A stretch of DNA of 64,000 nt, from positions 40,998 to 104,997 of the forward strand of contig QLTU01000013.1 of assembly GCA_003268905.1 (NCBI GenBank), in the 5' to 3' direction. The notes beneath the pieces were generated by a model, which saw only the letters and a list, made by a program, of their open reading frames with translations, had not been told where the DNA came from and ran no database searches. Positions 17,185 to 25,918 of this stretch are shown here, piece by piece (position 1 is the first letter of the stretch; each line of letters begins with the position of its first letter). This DNA is from Acidovorax defluvii. Its GTDB lineage: Bacteria; Pseudomonadota; Gammaproteobacteria; Burkholderiales; Burkholderiaceae_C. Both the position numbers and the translations under genes were made by a program.

Positions 17185-19625
17185 CAGACCGGGTCCAGGG
17201 AAGATTGGGAAGCAGTGGTCATGGGGGCTGGGCCTTTCACCTGTTCTGGCATGTACGGGCCAGATGCCTGCGCACCCGGCAAGGCACGGGACAAACGGGC
17301 AGCGTTCAGCACCACCAGCAGCGAACTGAGCGCCATGCCCAGCCCCGCTAGCCAGGCCGGCATCCAGCCGACCAGCGCCAAGGGCACGCACAGCGCGTTA
17401 TAGCCTGCAGCCCACCATAGATTCTGCCTGACCACGCGCAAGGTCTGACGCGCCAGCAGCACGGCCTGCGCAACCAGCGACAGGCTACCCCCCAGCACCA
17501 CGAAATCAGCACGCGATTGTGCCAGCGGCACCGAACGCCCAAAGGCGAACGATACATTGGCCCCGGCGAGAACCGGGCCATCGTTGAGGCCATCGCCCAC
17601 CATGGCCACATGGCGCCCCTGCGCCTGCAGCCCCTGCAAGGCAACCAGCTTGTCCTGGGGGGTGCATTCGCCCTGCGCCTGGGATATGCCTGCCTGCGTG
17701 GCCACCCGCTGCACCGCGCCCAGACGGTCTCCCGACAATATCTGCACCGACACTCCCGCCTGTTGCAGCGCACGCACCACCTCTGCTGCCTCGGGCCGTA
17801 CATCTTCAATCACATCAAACCGCGCCAGTTCAGTGAACTGGCCGTCGCTCCCCTGCCCCGAAAGCACCACTTGCAGCGCCTCGCCACCATCTTGCGCGGG
17901 CACCCCCGCGTGGCGAGCCGAACCCAAGCGCAGCCAGCGCGGGGCGGCGTTGCCCGATGCGTCGTGCACTTCGGCGGTCAACCCCTGGCCCGCCTCTTCA
18001 CGCAGGCTCAACGCGCTCCAGCGAGTGCTGTCCGCCGGTGCCGCCGCCACAATGGCGCGGGACGCGGGGTGCATGGACTGCCGCGCCAGCGTGGCGGCCA
18101 GAGCCAGGGCCTCGTCCCGGTCCAGCCCTGGTGCGCACCGCACCGAATGCACAGCCATGCCGTCCCGGGTGAGCGTGCCTGTCTTGTCAAACACCAGTGC
18201 ATCCACGCTGGCCAGGGCCTCCAGCCCCTGCAGGTTGCGCACCAGCACGCCATGGCGGGCCAGCGTGCCCGCCGCCGTCAACATGGCCACCGGCGTAGCC
18301 AAAGACAAGGCGCATGGGCAGGTGACGATAAGCACCGCCACGGCCACCATCAGCGCGTGGCCCGGATCAGAAGGCCACCACCAAACAACCGCCAGCCCGG
18401 CCGCCAGCAACACAGCCAAGAGGAAGGGCCGCGCAATGCGGTCCGCCAGTTGGGCGAGGCGGGGCTTTTGCAATGAAGCGCTTTCCATCAAGGCCAGAAT
18501 CTGGGCAAAACGGGTCTGACCACCAATCCCCTCCACCCTCACCTCGACCGGCGCCTGAAGGTTGTAGCTGCCCGCCGTTACCTGGCTGCCTTCGGGGCGC
18601 TCAACCGGGGTGGATTCGCCCGTGAGCAGGGCTTCATCGGCCTGGGTGTTGCCTCGCGTAATGCAGCCATCGGCAGGAAAAGCCTCGCCCGGCAGCACAC
18701 GAATGGTGTCCCCCACAGCCAGCCGACGGGCGGCCACGCGTGCAAAGACACCATCGGCCCCCAGCCGCTCCACGCTGTCGGGCAGGCGGTTCATGACGGC
18801 CTCCAGCGCACCGGCCGTGCGGTCTCTTAAACGCAGCTCCAGCCACCGGCCGGTCAGAAGAAAAAAGACAAACATGGTCAGCGAATCGTAAAAAACCTCG
18901 CGGCCAAAGATTCCCGAAGGGTCGAACGTCCCTGCCGTGCTCACCACAAAGGTGATGCCCATGCCCAGAGCCACCGGCAAGTCCATGCTGATGCGGCGCT
19001 GGCGGATATCCCGCAGCGCGCTGGTGAAAAACGGTCCGCAGGCAAAGAACACCACCGGCAGCGTCAGCACCCACGAGGCCCAGCGCAGTAATTGCTCCAT
19101 TTCGCCGGTCAGATCGCCCGGCTGCGCCACGTAGGCGGGCCACGCGTACATCATGACCTGCATCATGCAAAAGCCCGCCACCAGCCAGCGCCACAGCGCA
19201 AGCCGGCTCTCGCGCTGGCGCTGTTCGCGGGCGTGGGAGTCCATGGCAGGCAAGGCACGATAGCCCGCCTTCTGAACCGCTGCCATCCACTGCGATGGCA
19301 GCACCTGGTTGGGGCGCCAAACTACACGCGCCCGGTGCGTTGCGCCACTCACATCCACCTGCTCCACACCCGGAACCGCCCGCAGGGCGTCTTCAATGGT
19401 CAAGGCGCAGGCGGTGCAGTGCATGCCCTCCAGCACGACGTTGGACTCCCACACCGGGTCGGACACCACATCTTCTGGCGCCTCAGGCGCGGTCGGCGCA
19501 GCCGCCGCATCTCGGGTATTGCTGCCCGAAGACCGGCGCATGCGCCCAAAGGCCGCCCATTCCTGGGGGTCGTCCAGCAGCACATGGGCCGCCATATCTG
19601 GCAAAGTGGAGGAGTTAGTGGACAT
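17184..19625 (-). CDS. ccoI: copper-transporting P1B-ATPase CcoI/FixI
   Basis: 813-residue heavy-metal ATPase supplying copper for the CuB site of CcoN. It has an N-terminal metal-binding domain with GMHCTACA near residue 68, eight membrane helices, the ion-binding motif TCPCALSLATP, the phosphorylation site DKTGTLT and the hinge MVGDGLNDGPVL. The long Ala/Pro-rich N-terminal segment before the metal-binding domain is usual for the CcoI branch. It overlaps ccoS by one base and has an FNR box 36 bp upstream. Confidence 0.95.
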   Translation of the reverse strand: MSTNSSTLPDMAAHVLLDDPQEWAAFGRMRRSSGSNTRDAAAAPTAPEAPEDVVSDPVWESNVVLEGMHCTACALTIEDALRAVPGVEQVDVSGATHRARVVWRPNQVLPSQWMAAVQKAGYRALPAMDSHAREQRQRESRLALWRWLVAGFCMMQVMMYAWPAYVAQPGDLTGEMEQLLRWASWVLTLPVVFFACGPFFTSALRDIRQRRISMDLPVALGMGITFVVSTAGTFDPSGIFGREVFYDSLTMFVFFLLTGRWLELRLRDRTAGALEAVMNRLPDSVERLGADGVFARVAARRLAVGDTIRVLPGEAFPADGCITRGNTQADEALLTGESTPVERPEGSQVTAGSYNLQAPVEVRVEGIGGQTRFAQILALMESASLQKPRLAQLADRIARPFLLAVLLAAGLAVVWWWPSDPGHALMVAVAVLIVTCPCALSLATPVAMLTAAGTLARHGVLVRNLQGLEALASVDALVFDKTGTLTRDGMAVHSVRCAPGLDRDEALALAATLARQSMHPASRAIVAAAPADSTRWSALSLREEAGQGLTAEVHDASGNAAPRWLRLGSARHAGVPAQDGGEALQVVLSGQGSDGQFTELARFDVIEDVRPEAAEVVRALQQAGVSVQILSGDRLGAVQRVATQAGISQAQGECTPQDKLVALQGLQAQGRHVAMVGDGLNDGPVLAGANVSFAFGRSVPLAQSRADFVVLGGSLSLVAQAVLLARQTLRVVRQNLWWAAGYNALCVPLALVGWMPAWLAGLGMALSSLLVVLNAARLSRALPGAQASGPYMPEQVKGPAPMTTASQSSLDPV

Positions 19626-19660
19626 GGTTCTAGCCTACCGAAGGTAGCATGACACGCACA

Positions 19661-19674
19661 TTGACGTGGATCAA
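19661..19674. promoter_or_regulatory. FNR box between ccoI and uspA
   Basis: TTGACGTGGATCAA matches the FNR consensus. It lies 36 bp before the ccoI start on the minus strand and 57 bp before the uspA start on the plus strand, so it may serve both divergent genes. Confidence 0.8.
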
Positions 19675-19730
19675 GCGGCGAATCGTGGTCCTCTCTAAGC
19701 TCTCATCATCCCTATTTCGAGGAGTCAAGC

Positions 19731-20174
19731 ATGTACAAACGCATTCTGGTTGCCACCGACGGTTCTGCACTGTCCAACAAGGCGGTTGAAACTGGCCTGT
19801 CCCTGGCGGCCCTGTCGGGCGCCACGGTGGTGGCACTCAAGGTGGTTCCGCGCTACCCGCGCAGCTATTTTGAGGGCGGCATGCCGGTTGACATGGTTGA
19901 CGTGAAACGCATCGAGCAGCAATGGAGCGACGCCGCCCAGGAACTCGTTGACAAAGTGAAAGCCCAGGGCAGCGCCGAGGGCGTGACGGTCAAGGCCGTG
20001 ATCGCCAAGTCCGACCTGGTGGCAGAAGCCGTGATCTCGGCTGCCAAAAAGCACAAGTGCGACCTGATCGTGATGGCATCCCACGGCCGCAAAGGCATCA
20101 AGCGCTTGCTGCTGGGCAGCGAAACCCAGCATGTGCTGACCCACTCGCACATTCCTGTGCTGGTGTTGCGTTAA
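19731..20174 (+). CDS. universal stress protein (UspA family)
   Basis: 147-residue cytoplasmic protein of the ATP-binding Usp type: MYKRILVATDGSALSNKAVE at the N-terminus and IVMASHGRKGIKRLLLGSET near the C-terminus, which is the nucleotide-binding SHGX9GS motif with Ala in place of the first Gly. Usp proteins support survival under starvation or low oxygen. An excellent GAGGAG ribosome binding site precedes the ATG. The upstream FNR box, shared with ccoI, suggests induction in low oxygen. Confidence 0.93.
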   Translation: MYKRILVATDGSALSNKAVETGLSLAALSGATVVALKVVPRYPRSYFEGGMPVDMVDVKRIEQQWSDAAQELVDKVKAQGSAEGVTVKAVIAKSDLVAEAVISAAKKHKCDLIVMASHGRKGIKRLLLGSETQHVLTHSHIPVLVLR

Positions 20175-20176
20175 GC

Positions 20177-20230
20177 ATTAAATAAGCCTCTAGCCCTTTA
20201 CCCATAAGCGCTAGCAGCTATTAAAAGTAA
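20177..20230 (+). repeat. Comamonadaceae-type palindromic repeat, copy 1
   Basis: AAATAAGCCTCTAGCCCTTT..AAGCGCTAGCAGCTATT: member of a ~45-bp family with consensus GGCTCTAGCGCTT-N7-AAGCGCTAGCAGCTAT and T/A-rich flanks. This copy directly follows the uspA stop. Confidence 0.85.
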
Positions 20231-20233
20231 AGC

Positions 20234-20262
20234 AAAACGGGGCCACAATGGCCCCGTTTTTT
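20234..20262. terminator. rho-independent terminator, probably bidirectional
   Basis: AAAACGGGGCC-ACAAT-GGCCCCGTTTTTT: 11-bp stem, 5-nt loop and T-run, with an A-run on the other side. It lies between the convergent uspA and matB genes. Confidence 0.92.
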
Positions 20263-20283
20263 CATGGTCGGCAAGCCGGGCGT

Positions 20284-21849
20284 TCAGGCAAACAAACCCT
20301 TGTGCTGCTCGCGCAGCAGGTTTTTTTGCACCTTGCCCATGGTGTTGCGCGGTAACTCTGTGGCCACAAAGCAGCGCTTGGGAATCTTGAAATTGGCCAG
20401 CTGCGACTTGAGTTGCGCCAGGATGGCGTCGCCGTCGAGCTTTGCGCCCGGCTTGGCAATGACCACGGCCACGCCCACCTCGCCAAAATCGGGGTGCGGC
20501 ACCCCCACCACCGCGCTCTCGGCCACGCCCGGCATATCGTTGATGGCGCTCTCGATCTCGGCGGGATAGACGTTGTAGCCGCCGCTGATGATGAGGTCCT
20601 TGCTGCGGCCCACAATGCTCACGTAGCCGCGCTCGTCCACCTTGCCCACATCGCCGGTTTTGAACCAGCCGTCGGCGCTGAACTCTTCTTTCGTCTTCTC
20701 GGGCATGCGCCAGTAGCCCTTGAACACATTGGGCCCTTGCACCTGGATGTTGCCGATCTCGCCCACCGGCAAGGCCTTGCCCGCGTCATCGACCACGCGC
20801 AAGCCCACCCCCGGTAGTGGAAAACCCACGGTGCTGCCGCGCCGCTCGCTCTGGCCACCATGGCGCGCGTCGCCGCCATAGGGGTTGGAGGTGAGCATGA
20901 TGGTCTCGCTCATGCCATAGCGCTCCAGAATGGTGTGGCCGGTGCGCTCGCGCCAGGCATTGAAGGTTTCGATCAGCAAAGGCGCCGAGCCTGCGATGAA
21001 CAAGCGCATGTTCTTCGTGGCGTCCTTGTTCAACCCCGCCTCGGCCAGCAGGCGCACATACAGTGTGGGCACCCCCATGAACACGGTGGCGCGCGGCATG
21101 GCCGCCAGCACGGCCTTGGGGTCGAACTTCGCCATCCAGATCATCTTGCTGCCATTGAGCAGCGCGGCGTGAATGGCCACGAACAGGCCATGCACATGAA
21201 AGATGGGGAGCGCGTGGATAAGTACATCGCCGGGTTGGAAGCCCCAGTAGTCCTTGAGCGTGACGGCATTGCTCAGCAGGTTGCCGTGCGTCAGCATGGC
21301 CCCCTTGCTGCGGCCCGTGGTGCCACTGGTGTACAGAATGGCGGCGAGGTCATCCACCCCCTTGTCAACAGGCTGGTGAACGTCGACATGGGGCGCGGCA
21401 CGATCGAGCAGGCTGCCCGTGCGGTCGTCGCCCAGTGTGAAGACATGCTGCGTGCCCGCCTTGAAGGCGATCTTGGACACCCAGCCAAAGTTGCCCGGCG
21501 TGCACACCACCACAGCGGGCTCGGCGTTGCCCACAAAGTATTCAATCTCGCCGCTTTGGTAGGCGGTATTGAGCGGCAAAAACACATAGCCCGCGCGCAG
21601 CGTGGCCAGATACAGCAGCATCGCCTCGACCGACTTTTCGACTTGGACCGCCACGCGGCTGCCCGAAGGCAACTTCAGTGACGCCAGCAGATTGGCGATG
21701 CGCGCGCTGGCGTGGTCCAGGTCGCGCCAGGTGTAGAGCAGCGGCTCGCCCTGGGGCGAGGTGGTTTCGACGGCGATCTGGTCCAGGTCGCCAGGAAAAG
21801 CGGCGCGCAGGGCGCAAAACAGGTTGGAGTTGCTGTTCGGTTGGGTCAT
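20284..21849 (-). CDS. matB: malonyl-CoA synthetase MatB
   Basis: 521-residue acyl-adenylate-forming enzyme converting malonate, ATP and CoA to malonyl-CoA. ANL-superfamily motifs are present: LYTSGTTGRSKGAMLTH (P-loop), YGMSET, GWFKTGDVG and the hinge IVGRSKDLIISGGYNVYPAE, with the catalytic Lys in PRNTMGKVQKN. Assignment to malonate rather than other acids rests on strong resemblance to MatB and on the malonyl-CoA decarboxylase gene in the same cluster. It is the last gene of the minus-strand mat cluster, starting 6 bp after the enoyl-CoA hydratase gene. Confidence 0.92.
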   Translation of the reverse strand: MTQPNSNSNLFCALRAAFPGDLDQIAVETTSPQGEPLLYTWRDLDHASARIANLLASLKLPSGSRVAVQVEKSVEAMLLYLATLRAGYVFLPLNTAYQSGEIEYFVGNAEPAVVVCTPGNFGWVSKIAFKAGTQHVFTLGDDRTGSLLDRAAPHVDVHQPVDKGVDDLAAILYTSGTTGRSKGAMLTHGNLLSNAVTLKDYWGFQPGDVLIHALPIFHVHGLFVAIHAALLNGSKMIWMAKFDPKAVLAAMPRATVFMGVPTLYVRLLAEAGLNKDATKNMRLFIAGSAPLLIETFNAWRERTGHTILERYGMSETIMLTSNPYGGDARHGGQSERRGSTVGFPLPGVGLRVVDDAGKALPVGEIGNIQVQGPNVFKGYWRMPEKTKEEFSADGWFKTGDVGKVDERGYVSIVGRSKDLIISGGYNVYPAEIESAINDMPGVAESAVVGVPHPDFGEVGVAVVIAKPGAKLDGDAILAQLKSQLANFKIPKRCFVATELPRNTMGKVQKNLLREQHKGLFA

Positions 21850-21855
21850 GGCAAA

Positions 21856-22674
21856 TCAAAAAACAGGAGAACGTTTGGCCAAAAAGGCGGCAATGCCTTC
21901 GCGGTGCTCGGCGCTGTCGGCGTAGGCATAGGGGTCGGGTGTGCCATTTACTATATTTTCAATAGCTGCTTGCGCTTTACCATCGGGCGCTTGCGGCACT
22001 TTTAATACCCGAAAAGTCTGCTTATTCATGCGTGCAGCACCAGGCGCCAGCGCTGCCACGCGGCAGGCCGTGCCCAGCGCATCGGCGGCCAGCAGTGCGG
22101 GCTCGGTCACGCGGCTCAGAAACCCGCGTGCCAGCATCTCTGCTGCAGAAAAGGTGGCTGCCTCCAGCAGCATCTGGCGCGCGGTGACATCACCCACCGC
22201 GCCCGCCACCAGCTGCGCTTCACGCGGTGCCATGGGAAAACCCAGCCGGGCGATGGGCGCGCCAAAGCGTGCGCTGCTGCCGGCAATGCGGATATCGCAA
22301 CAGCTGGCAATCTCCACGCCAGCGCCCATGCAGGCTCCGGTGATGTGCGCCACGATGGGCACGTCGCAATCGAGCATGGCCTGCAGCGCACCCCAGACGT
22401 CGTTTTCGTGGAAGTCGCGCAGCGCGGCGGCGTCGAAACGGAACGCCGGATATTCCGAAATATCGCCGCCAGCGCAGAAAGCACCATCTGCCCCCTCTAT
22501 TTGCACGCAGCGCACATCTGTATTGCGCTGAATGCTCTCAAAAACAGAGCGTAGCTGGCGCCACATGGCGCGTGACATCGCGTTGAGCCGGCCGGTGTGG
22601 CGCAGCGTGACCTGCACCACACCCGCTTCGCCGGCCGCTCCTGCGGCCCGCGCCGCGACAACTTCCCCAGACAT
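21856..22674 (-). CDS. enoyl-CoA hydratase/isomerase family protein
   Basis: 272-residue crotonase-fold protein. Oxyanion-hole segments are present: GAFCAGGDISEY near residue 80 and ITGACMGAGVEIASCCDIRI near residue 130. The exact substrate is unknown; its place between the malonate receptor gene and matB suggests a role in a malonyl- or methylmalonyl-related route. I start at the ATG at 22674, preceded by AAGGGA, because the longer frame overlaps the Bug receptor gene. The C-terminal stretch KVPQAPDGKAQAAIENIVNG is encoded by a copy of the palindromic repeat (21948-22010), which has therefore been accepted into the protein. Confidence 0.85.
   Translation of the reverse strand: MSGEVVAARAAGAAGEAGVVQVTLRHTGRLNAMSRAMWRQLRSVFESIQRNTDVRCVQIEGADGAFCAGGDISEYPAFRFDAAALRDFHENDVWGALQAMLDCDVPIVAHITGACMGAGVEIASCCDIRIAGSSARFGAPIARLGFPMAPREAQLVAGAVGDVTARQMLLEAATFSAAEMLARGFLSRVTEPALLAADALGTACRVAALAPGAARMNKQTFRVLKVPQAPDGKAQAAIENIVNGTPDPYAYADSAEHREGIAAFLAKRSPVF
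21948..22010 (-). repeat. palindromic repeat copy inside the enoyl-CoA hydratase gene
   Basis: On the minus strand AAGTGCCGCAAGCGCCC..GGTAAAGCGCAAGCAGCTATT follows the repeat consensus and remains in frame, encoding part of the protein's C-terminus. Confidence 0.7.
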
Positions 22675-22694
22675 ACGATCCCTTTCTGCGTGCT

Positions 22695-23687
22695 TCAGTC
22701 CAGCTTGGCGCCAGCGGCCTTGACCACCTGCGCCCAACGGCCCACCTCGGCGCTGACAAAGCTCGCAAACTGCGCCTGCGTCATGCCTCCGTAGTCGGCA
22801 CCGTTGCTGGCCCAGATGGTCTTGATTTCGTCGACTGTGCCGATGCGGCGAATGTCTTCGACGATGCGCGCCTGCACATCGGCCGGCGTGCCCTTGGGCG
22901 CCCACAGGCCGTACCAGGTGGTCACGGTGTAGTCGGGCAGGCCCACCTCGGCGGCGCACGGCACATCGGGGAAGGCAGGGTTGCGCTGGTTGCCCGACAC
23001 CATCAGCGCCTTGATGCGCCCGCTCTTGATGTGCGTGGCCGACGAGCCCAGGCCGTCAAACATCATGTCCACATTGCCAGCAATCAGGTCTTGCAGCGCC
23101 GGGCCTGCGCCGCGGTAAGGAATGTGCGTGATGAAGGTGCCCGTTTGCTGCTTGAACAGCTCGCCAGCCAGATGGTGCGAGGTGCCGGCGCCGGCCGAAC
23201 CGGAGTTGAGCTTGGCGGGGTTGCGCTTGACGTGCTCCAAAAACTGCTTGAAATTGCTGACCGGCACGGCCTTGGGGTTGATGACCAGCACCTGGGGCAC
23301 ATTGGCCAGCAGCGCCAGCGGGATGAAATCCTTCTCGATGTTGTAATCGAGCCGGGGGTACATCGACGGCGCAATGGCGTGGTGCACAGCGCCCATGAAC
23401 AGGGTGTAGCCATCGGGGGCGCCCTTGGCCGCGTAGCTGGCGCCCACGGTGCCGCCCGCCCCACCCCGGTTGTCGATCACCAGCGTCTTGCCCGTGACCT
23501 TGGAAAACTGTGCGGCCAGGGGGCGGGCAAAGGCATCGGTGCCACCCCCGGCGGGAAACGGCACCACCAGGTTCACAGGCTTGTTGGGCCAGGCCGACTG
23601 CGCCCAGCTGCCGCCTGTGGCCATTGCCAGCCCGGCTGCGGTGGCGCCAGCCAAAAGCGTGCGGCGTTGCATGCGGTGCTCTTTCAT
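22695..23687 (-). CDS. Bug/TctC-type periplasmic solute receptor
   Basis: 330-residue secreted receptor of the tripartite tricarboxylate transporter family. The N-terminus MQRRTLLAGATAAGLAMATG looks like a twin-arginine-like or Sec signal, then family motifs WPNKPVNLVVPFPAGGGTDA, GTVGASYAAKGAPDGYTL and SGSAGAGTSHHLAGELF. Bug proteins bind small carboxylates; malonate is a plausible ligand by context only. An AGGAGA ribosome binding site precedes the ATG at 23687. No TctA/TctB membrane genes are nearby, as is common for orphan Bug receptors in betaproteobacteria. Confidence 0.9.
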   Translation of the reverse strand: MKEHRMQRRTLLAGATAAGLAMATGGSWAQSAWPNKPVNLVVPFPAGGGTDAFARPLAAQFSKVTGKTLVIDNRGGAGGTVGASYAAKGAPDGYTLFMGAVHHAIAPSMYPRLDYNIEKDFIPLALLANVPQVLVINPKAVPVSNFKQFLEHVKRNPAKLNSGSAGAGTSHHLAGELFKQQTGTFITHIPYRGAGPALQDLIAGNVDMMFDGLGSSATHIKSGRIKALMVSGNQRNPAFPDVPCAAEVGLPDYTVTTWYGLWAPKGTPADVQARIVEDIRRIGTVDEIKTIWASNGADYGGMTQAQFASFVSAEVGRWAQVVKAAGAKLD

Positions 23688-23750
23688 TTTGTCTCCTGTC
23701 GTCGTTGTAAAAATGGAAAGAGAAAGCCCCCCAAAGCCCTGGCGTGCTGC

Positions 23751-25253
23751 CTATCCGCCGCGGCACAGGCTATCGATGTCCCCCGACACCGGCACCTTGC
23801 CTTGGGCCAGCAGGTTGCGGTGCTTGTCGATGCGCTTGAGGTCGTACAAATAATTCACCATCAGCCCAAACGATTGTTTCATTCCCTTGGCCGACGGATC
23901 GCCTGCCCAGTTGATGCGCTCCACACGGGCGCCGTTGCCCAGGTGAAACCGCGCCACTGCGTCCACGGGTTTGCCATCTTGCAGCTCGCGCCCCAGATAG
24001 TAAGCGGCACATTCCATCAACATCTGGCGCACGGGCGAGCGCGCGTCCAGCTCCAGCGCCTTGTCTGCGGCAGCAAGCAGATGGGCAGACTGCGGCGGCT
24101 CGGCCCCCACTGCCCGGCCCAGCTCGGTGCGCCGTTTTTCGTCAAGGCGCTCCAGCATGGCGCCTGCATTCTTGCCCAGCCAGCCCCGAAAGCCCGGAAC
24201 GGGCGACAGCGTGGCAAAAGTGCGCAGGCGCGGAAACTCGGCTGTGAGCGTTTCGACCACATGCTTGATGAGCGAATCGCCAAAGCTCACGCCGCGCAGC
24301 CCCGGCTGCGTGTTGCTGATCGAATAGAAGATGGCGGTCGTGGCCTTTTTCAGATCGGCAGGTGCCGCCGCCTCGTCCAGCAGCGGCGTGATGCTGCTGG
24401 ATATGCGGTCCACCAGCGCCACCTCCACAAAAATCAGCGGCTCGTTGGGCAGGCGCGGGTGAAAGAAGCCGTAGCAGCGGCGGTCGCTGTCGAGCCGATT
24501 TTTCAGGTCTGCCCAGCTGCGGATGTCGTGCACGGCCTCGTATTTGATGAGCTTTTCGATCAGCGAGGCCGGCGAATCCCACGACAGGCGCCTGAGCTCC
24601 AGAAAGGCCACGTCGAACCAGGTGGTGAACAGGTGCTCCAGATCGGCATCGAGCGCCACCAGCCGTTTGTCGGACTTGAGCTGGGGCAGCAGCTCGGCGC
24701 GCAAGTCCACCAGAAAGCGCATGCCCTCAGGAAAAACGGCAAAACGCTGCATCAGCCGCGTGCGCGGCGACACCAGGGCCCGGCGCAGGCTGATTTCGGC
24801 CTGCCCTTCGTCGGCTGTGCCGGCGGCGGCTTCGTAGCGCTGGCGCGCCGATTGAAAGCGCGTGGCATCGGGCGCAAACTGCTCGCACAGCAGCAACCAC
24901 ATGTCGCGGCGCTCTTCGGGCTCGGCCTGGCCGTACCAGCCGGCGACCACCTGGGCACGGCGACCACCTTCCAGCTCGCTGACCTGTGGCGCCACTACGT
25001 CTTGCAGATCGGCCAGCAGGCGGCGCAGGGCGCGGGGCGACAGCGACTCATTGCCGCGCCGCAGCGTGGCCTGCAGGCGCTCGTGCGTGGAGCGCGGCGC
25101 TGGCACCTTGGTGGCTGCGCCATCGGCCACCTGCTTGTCGGCCAACGGTTTGTCGGCCGCGGGTTTGGACGCCTTGGGTGCCTTGTCGGTGGACGGCGCC
25201 CCGGAACGCAGCCGCGACACGCTGCGGGTGATCCATTCGGTGGTGTTGGTCAT
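23751..25253 (-). CDS. matA: malonyl-CoA decarboxylase MatA
   Basis: 500-residue enzyme releasing CO2 from malonyl-CoA to give acetyl-CoA. It begins with a helical N-terminal domain (RLQATLRRGNESLSPRALRR), followed by the catalytic GNAT-like domain with SSITPLLDEAAAPADLKKAT, FYSISNTQPGLRGVSFGDSL and FPRLRTFATLSPVPGFRGWL, all typical of malonyl-CoA decarboxylases. It starts at an ATG overlapping the matR stop (ATGA, 25250-25253), so the regulator and enzyme are coupled. Together with MatB it turns malonate into acetyl-CoA. Confidence 0.94.
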   Translation of the reverse strand: MTNTTEWITRSVSRLRSGAPSTDKAPKASKPAADKPLADKQVADGAATKVPAPRSTHERLQATLRRGNESLSPRALRRLLADLQDVVAPQVSELEGGRRAQVVAGWYGQAEPEERRDMWLLLCEQFAPDATRFQSARQRYEAAAGTADEGQAEISLRRALVSPRTRLMQRFAVFPEGMRFLVDLRAELLPQLKSDKRLVALDADLEHLFTTWFDVAFLELRRLSWDSPASLIEKLIKYEAVHDIRSWADLKNRLDSDRRCYGFFHPRLPNEPLIFVEVALVDRISSSITPLLDEAAAPADLKKATTAIFYSISNTQPGLRGVSFGDSLIKHVVETLTAEFPRLRTFATLSPVPGFRGWLGKNAGAMLERLDEKRRTELGRAVGAEPPQSAHLLAAADKALELDARSPVRQMLMECAAYYLGRELQDGKPVDAVARFHLGNGARVERINWAGDPSAKGMKQSFGLMVNYLYDLKRIDKHRNLLAQGKVPVSGDIDSLCRGG

Positions 25254-25918
25254 GGGTTCAACCTGGATTGTTGATTGCGGGCCACATCACGCAGCGCCTC
25301 GCGCTGGTGCAGCAGATGGGTGCGCATGGCGGCCTCCGCCGCTTCGCTGTCGCGGCGCTTGAGGGCGTCAAACACCGCCAGATGCTCGGCCAGGCTTTGC
25401 TGCAGGCGGCCCGGTGCATGCAGTTGCTGCAAACGGGCCAGGCGCAATATCTTGCGCAAATCGCCGATCGCCTGGGCCAGCCAGCGGTTGTCGGCCAGCG
25501 TGATGAAAGCTTCGTGGATGGCGTGATTGGCGGCGTAGTAGTCGGTAATGCGCCCCTCGGCGGCACACTGCTGCAGGCGCTGGTGCAGCACTTGCAGCGC
25601 TGCCACATCGGCATCGCCTGCCCGGCAGGTGGCCCCATGCGCCGCCCGGCCCTCCAGCAAGGCAATCACGGGGAAAATTTCGTCCAGATCTCGCTCGGTG
25701 ACCTCGGCCACAAAGCAGCCACGGCGCGGCTCGTGGCGCAGCAAGCCTTCGGCCACCAGCACCTTGAGCGCCTCGCGCAGGGGAGTGCGCGATATGGCCA
25801 GTCGCTCGCACAGCGCGGCCTCGTCCAGAAAACTGCCCGGCGGCAACGACCCCGCAAAGATCTGCTCGCGCAGCCGCGATGCGGCTTCGTCGTGCAGAGA
25901 GTTGGGAACGGGGCGCAT
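25250..25918 (-). CDS. matR: GntR/FadR-family regulator of the malonate cluster
   Basis: 222-residue transcription regulator: N-terminal winged helix (SRLREQIFAGSLPPGSFLDE, then CERLAISRTPLREALKVLVA) and a C-terminal FCD effector-binding domain with conserved metal/ligand residues in DYYAANHAIHEAFI and AEHLAVFDALKRRD. I start at ATG 25918 (MRPVPNSLHDEA), just before the winged helix. It overlaps matA by four bases. By analogy with MatR of rhizobia it would repress the cluster until malonate is present; a palindrome at 26041-26062 upstream is a candidate operator. Confidence 0.88.
   Translation of the reverse strand: MRPVPNSLHDEAASRLREQIFAGSLPPGSFLDEAALCERLAISRTPLREALKVLVAEGLLRHEPRRGCFVAEVTERDLDEIFPVIALLEGRAAHGATCRAGDADVAALQVLHQRLQQCAAEGRITDYYAANHAIHEAFITLADNRWLAQAIGDLRKILRLARLQQLHAPGRLQQSLAEHLAVFDALKRRDSEAAEAAMRTHLLHQREALRDVARNQQSRLNP

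Noticed and set aside
23031..25274. 747-codon open frame opposite the Bug receptor and matA genes
   Set aside because: Antisense shadow; spans two real genes and their gap without domain similarity.
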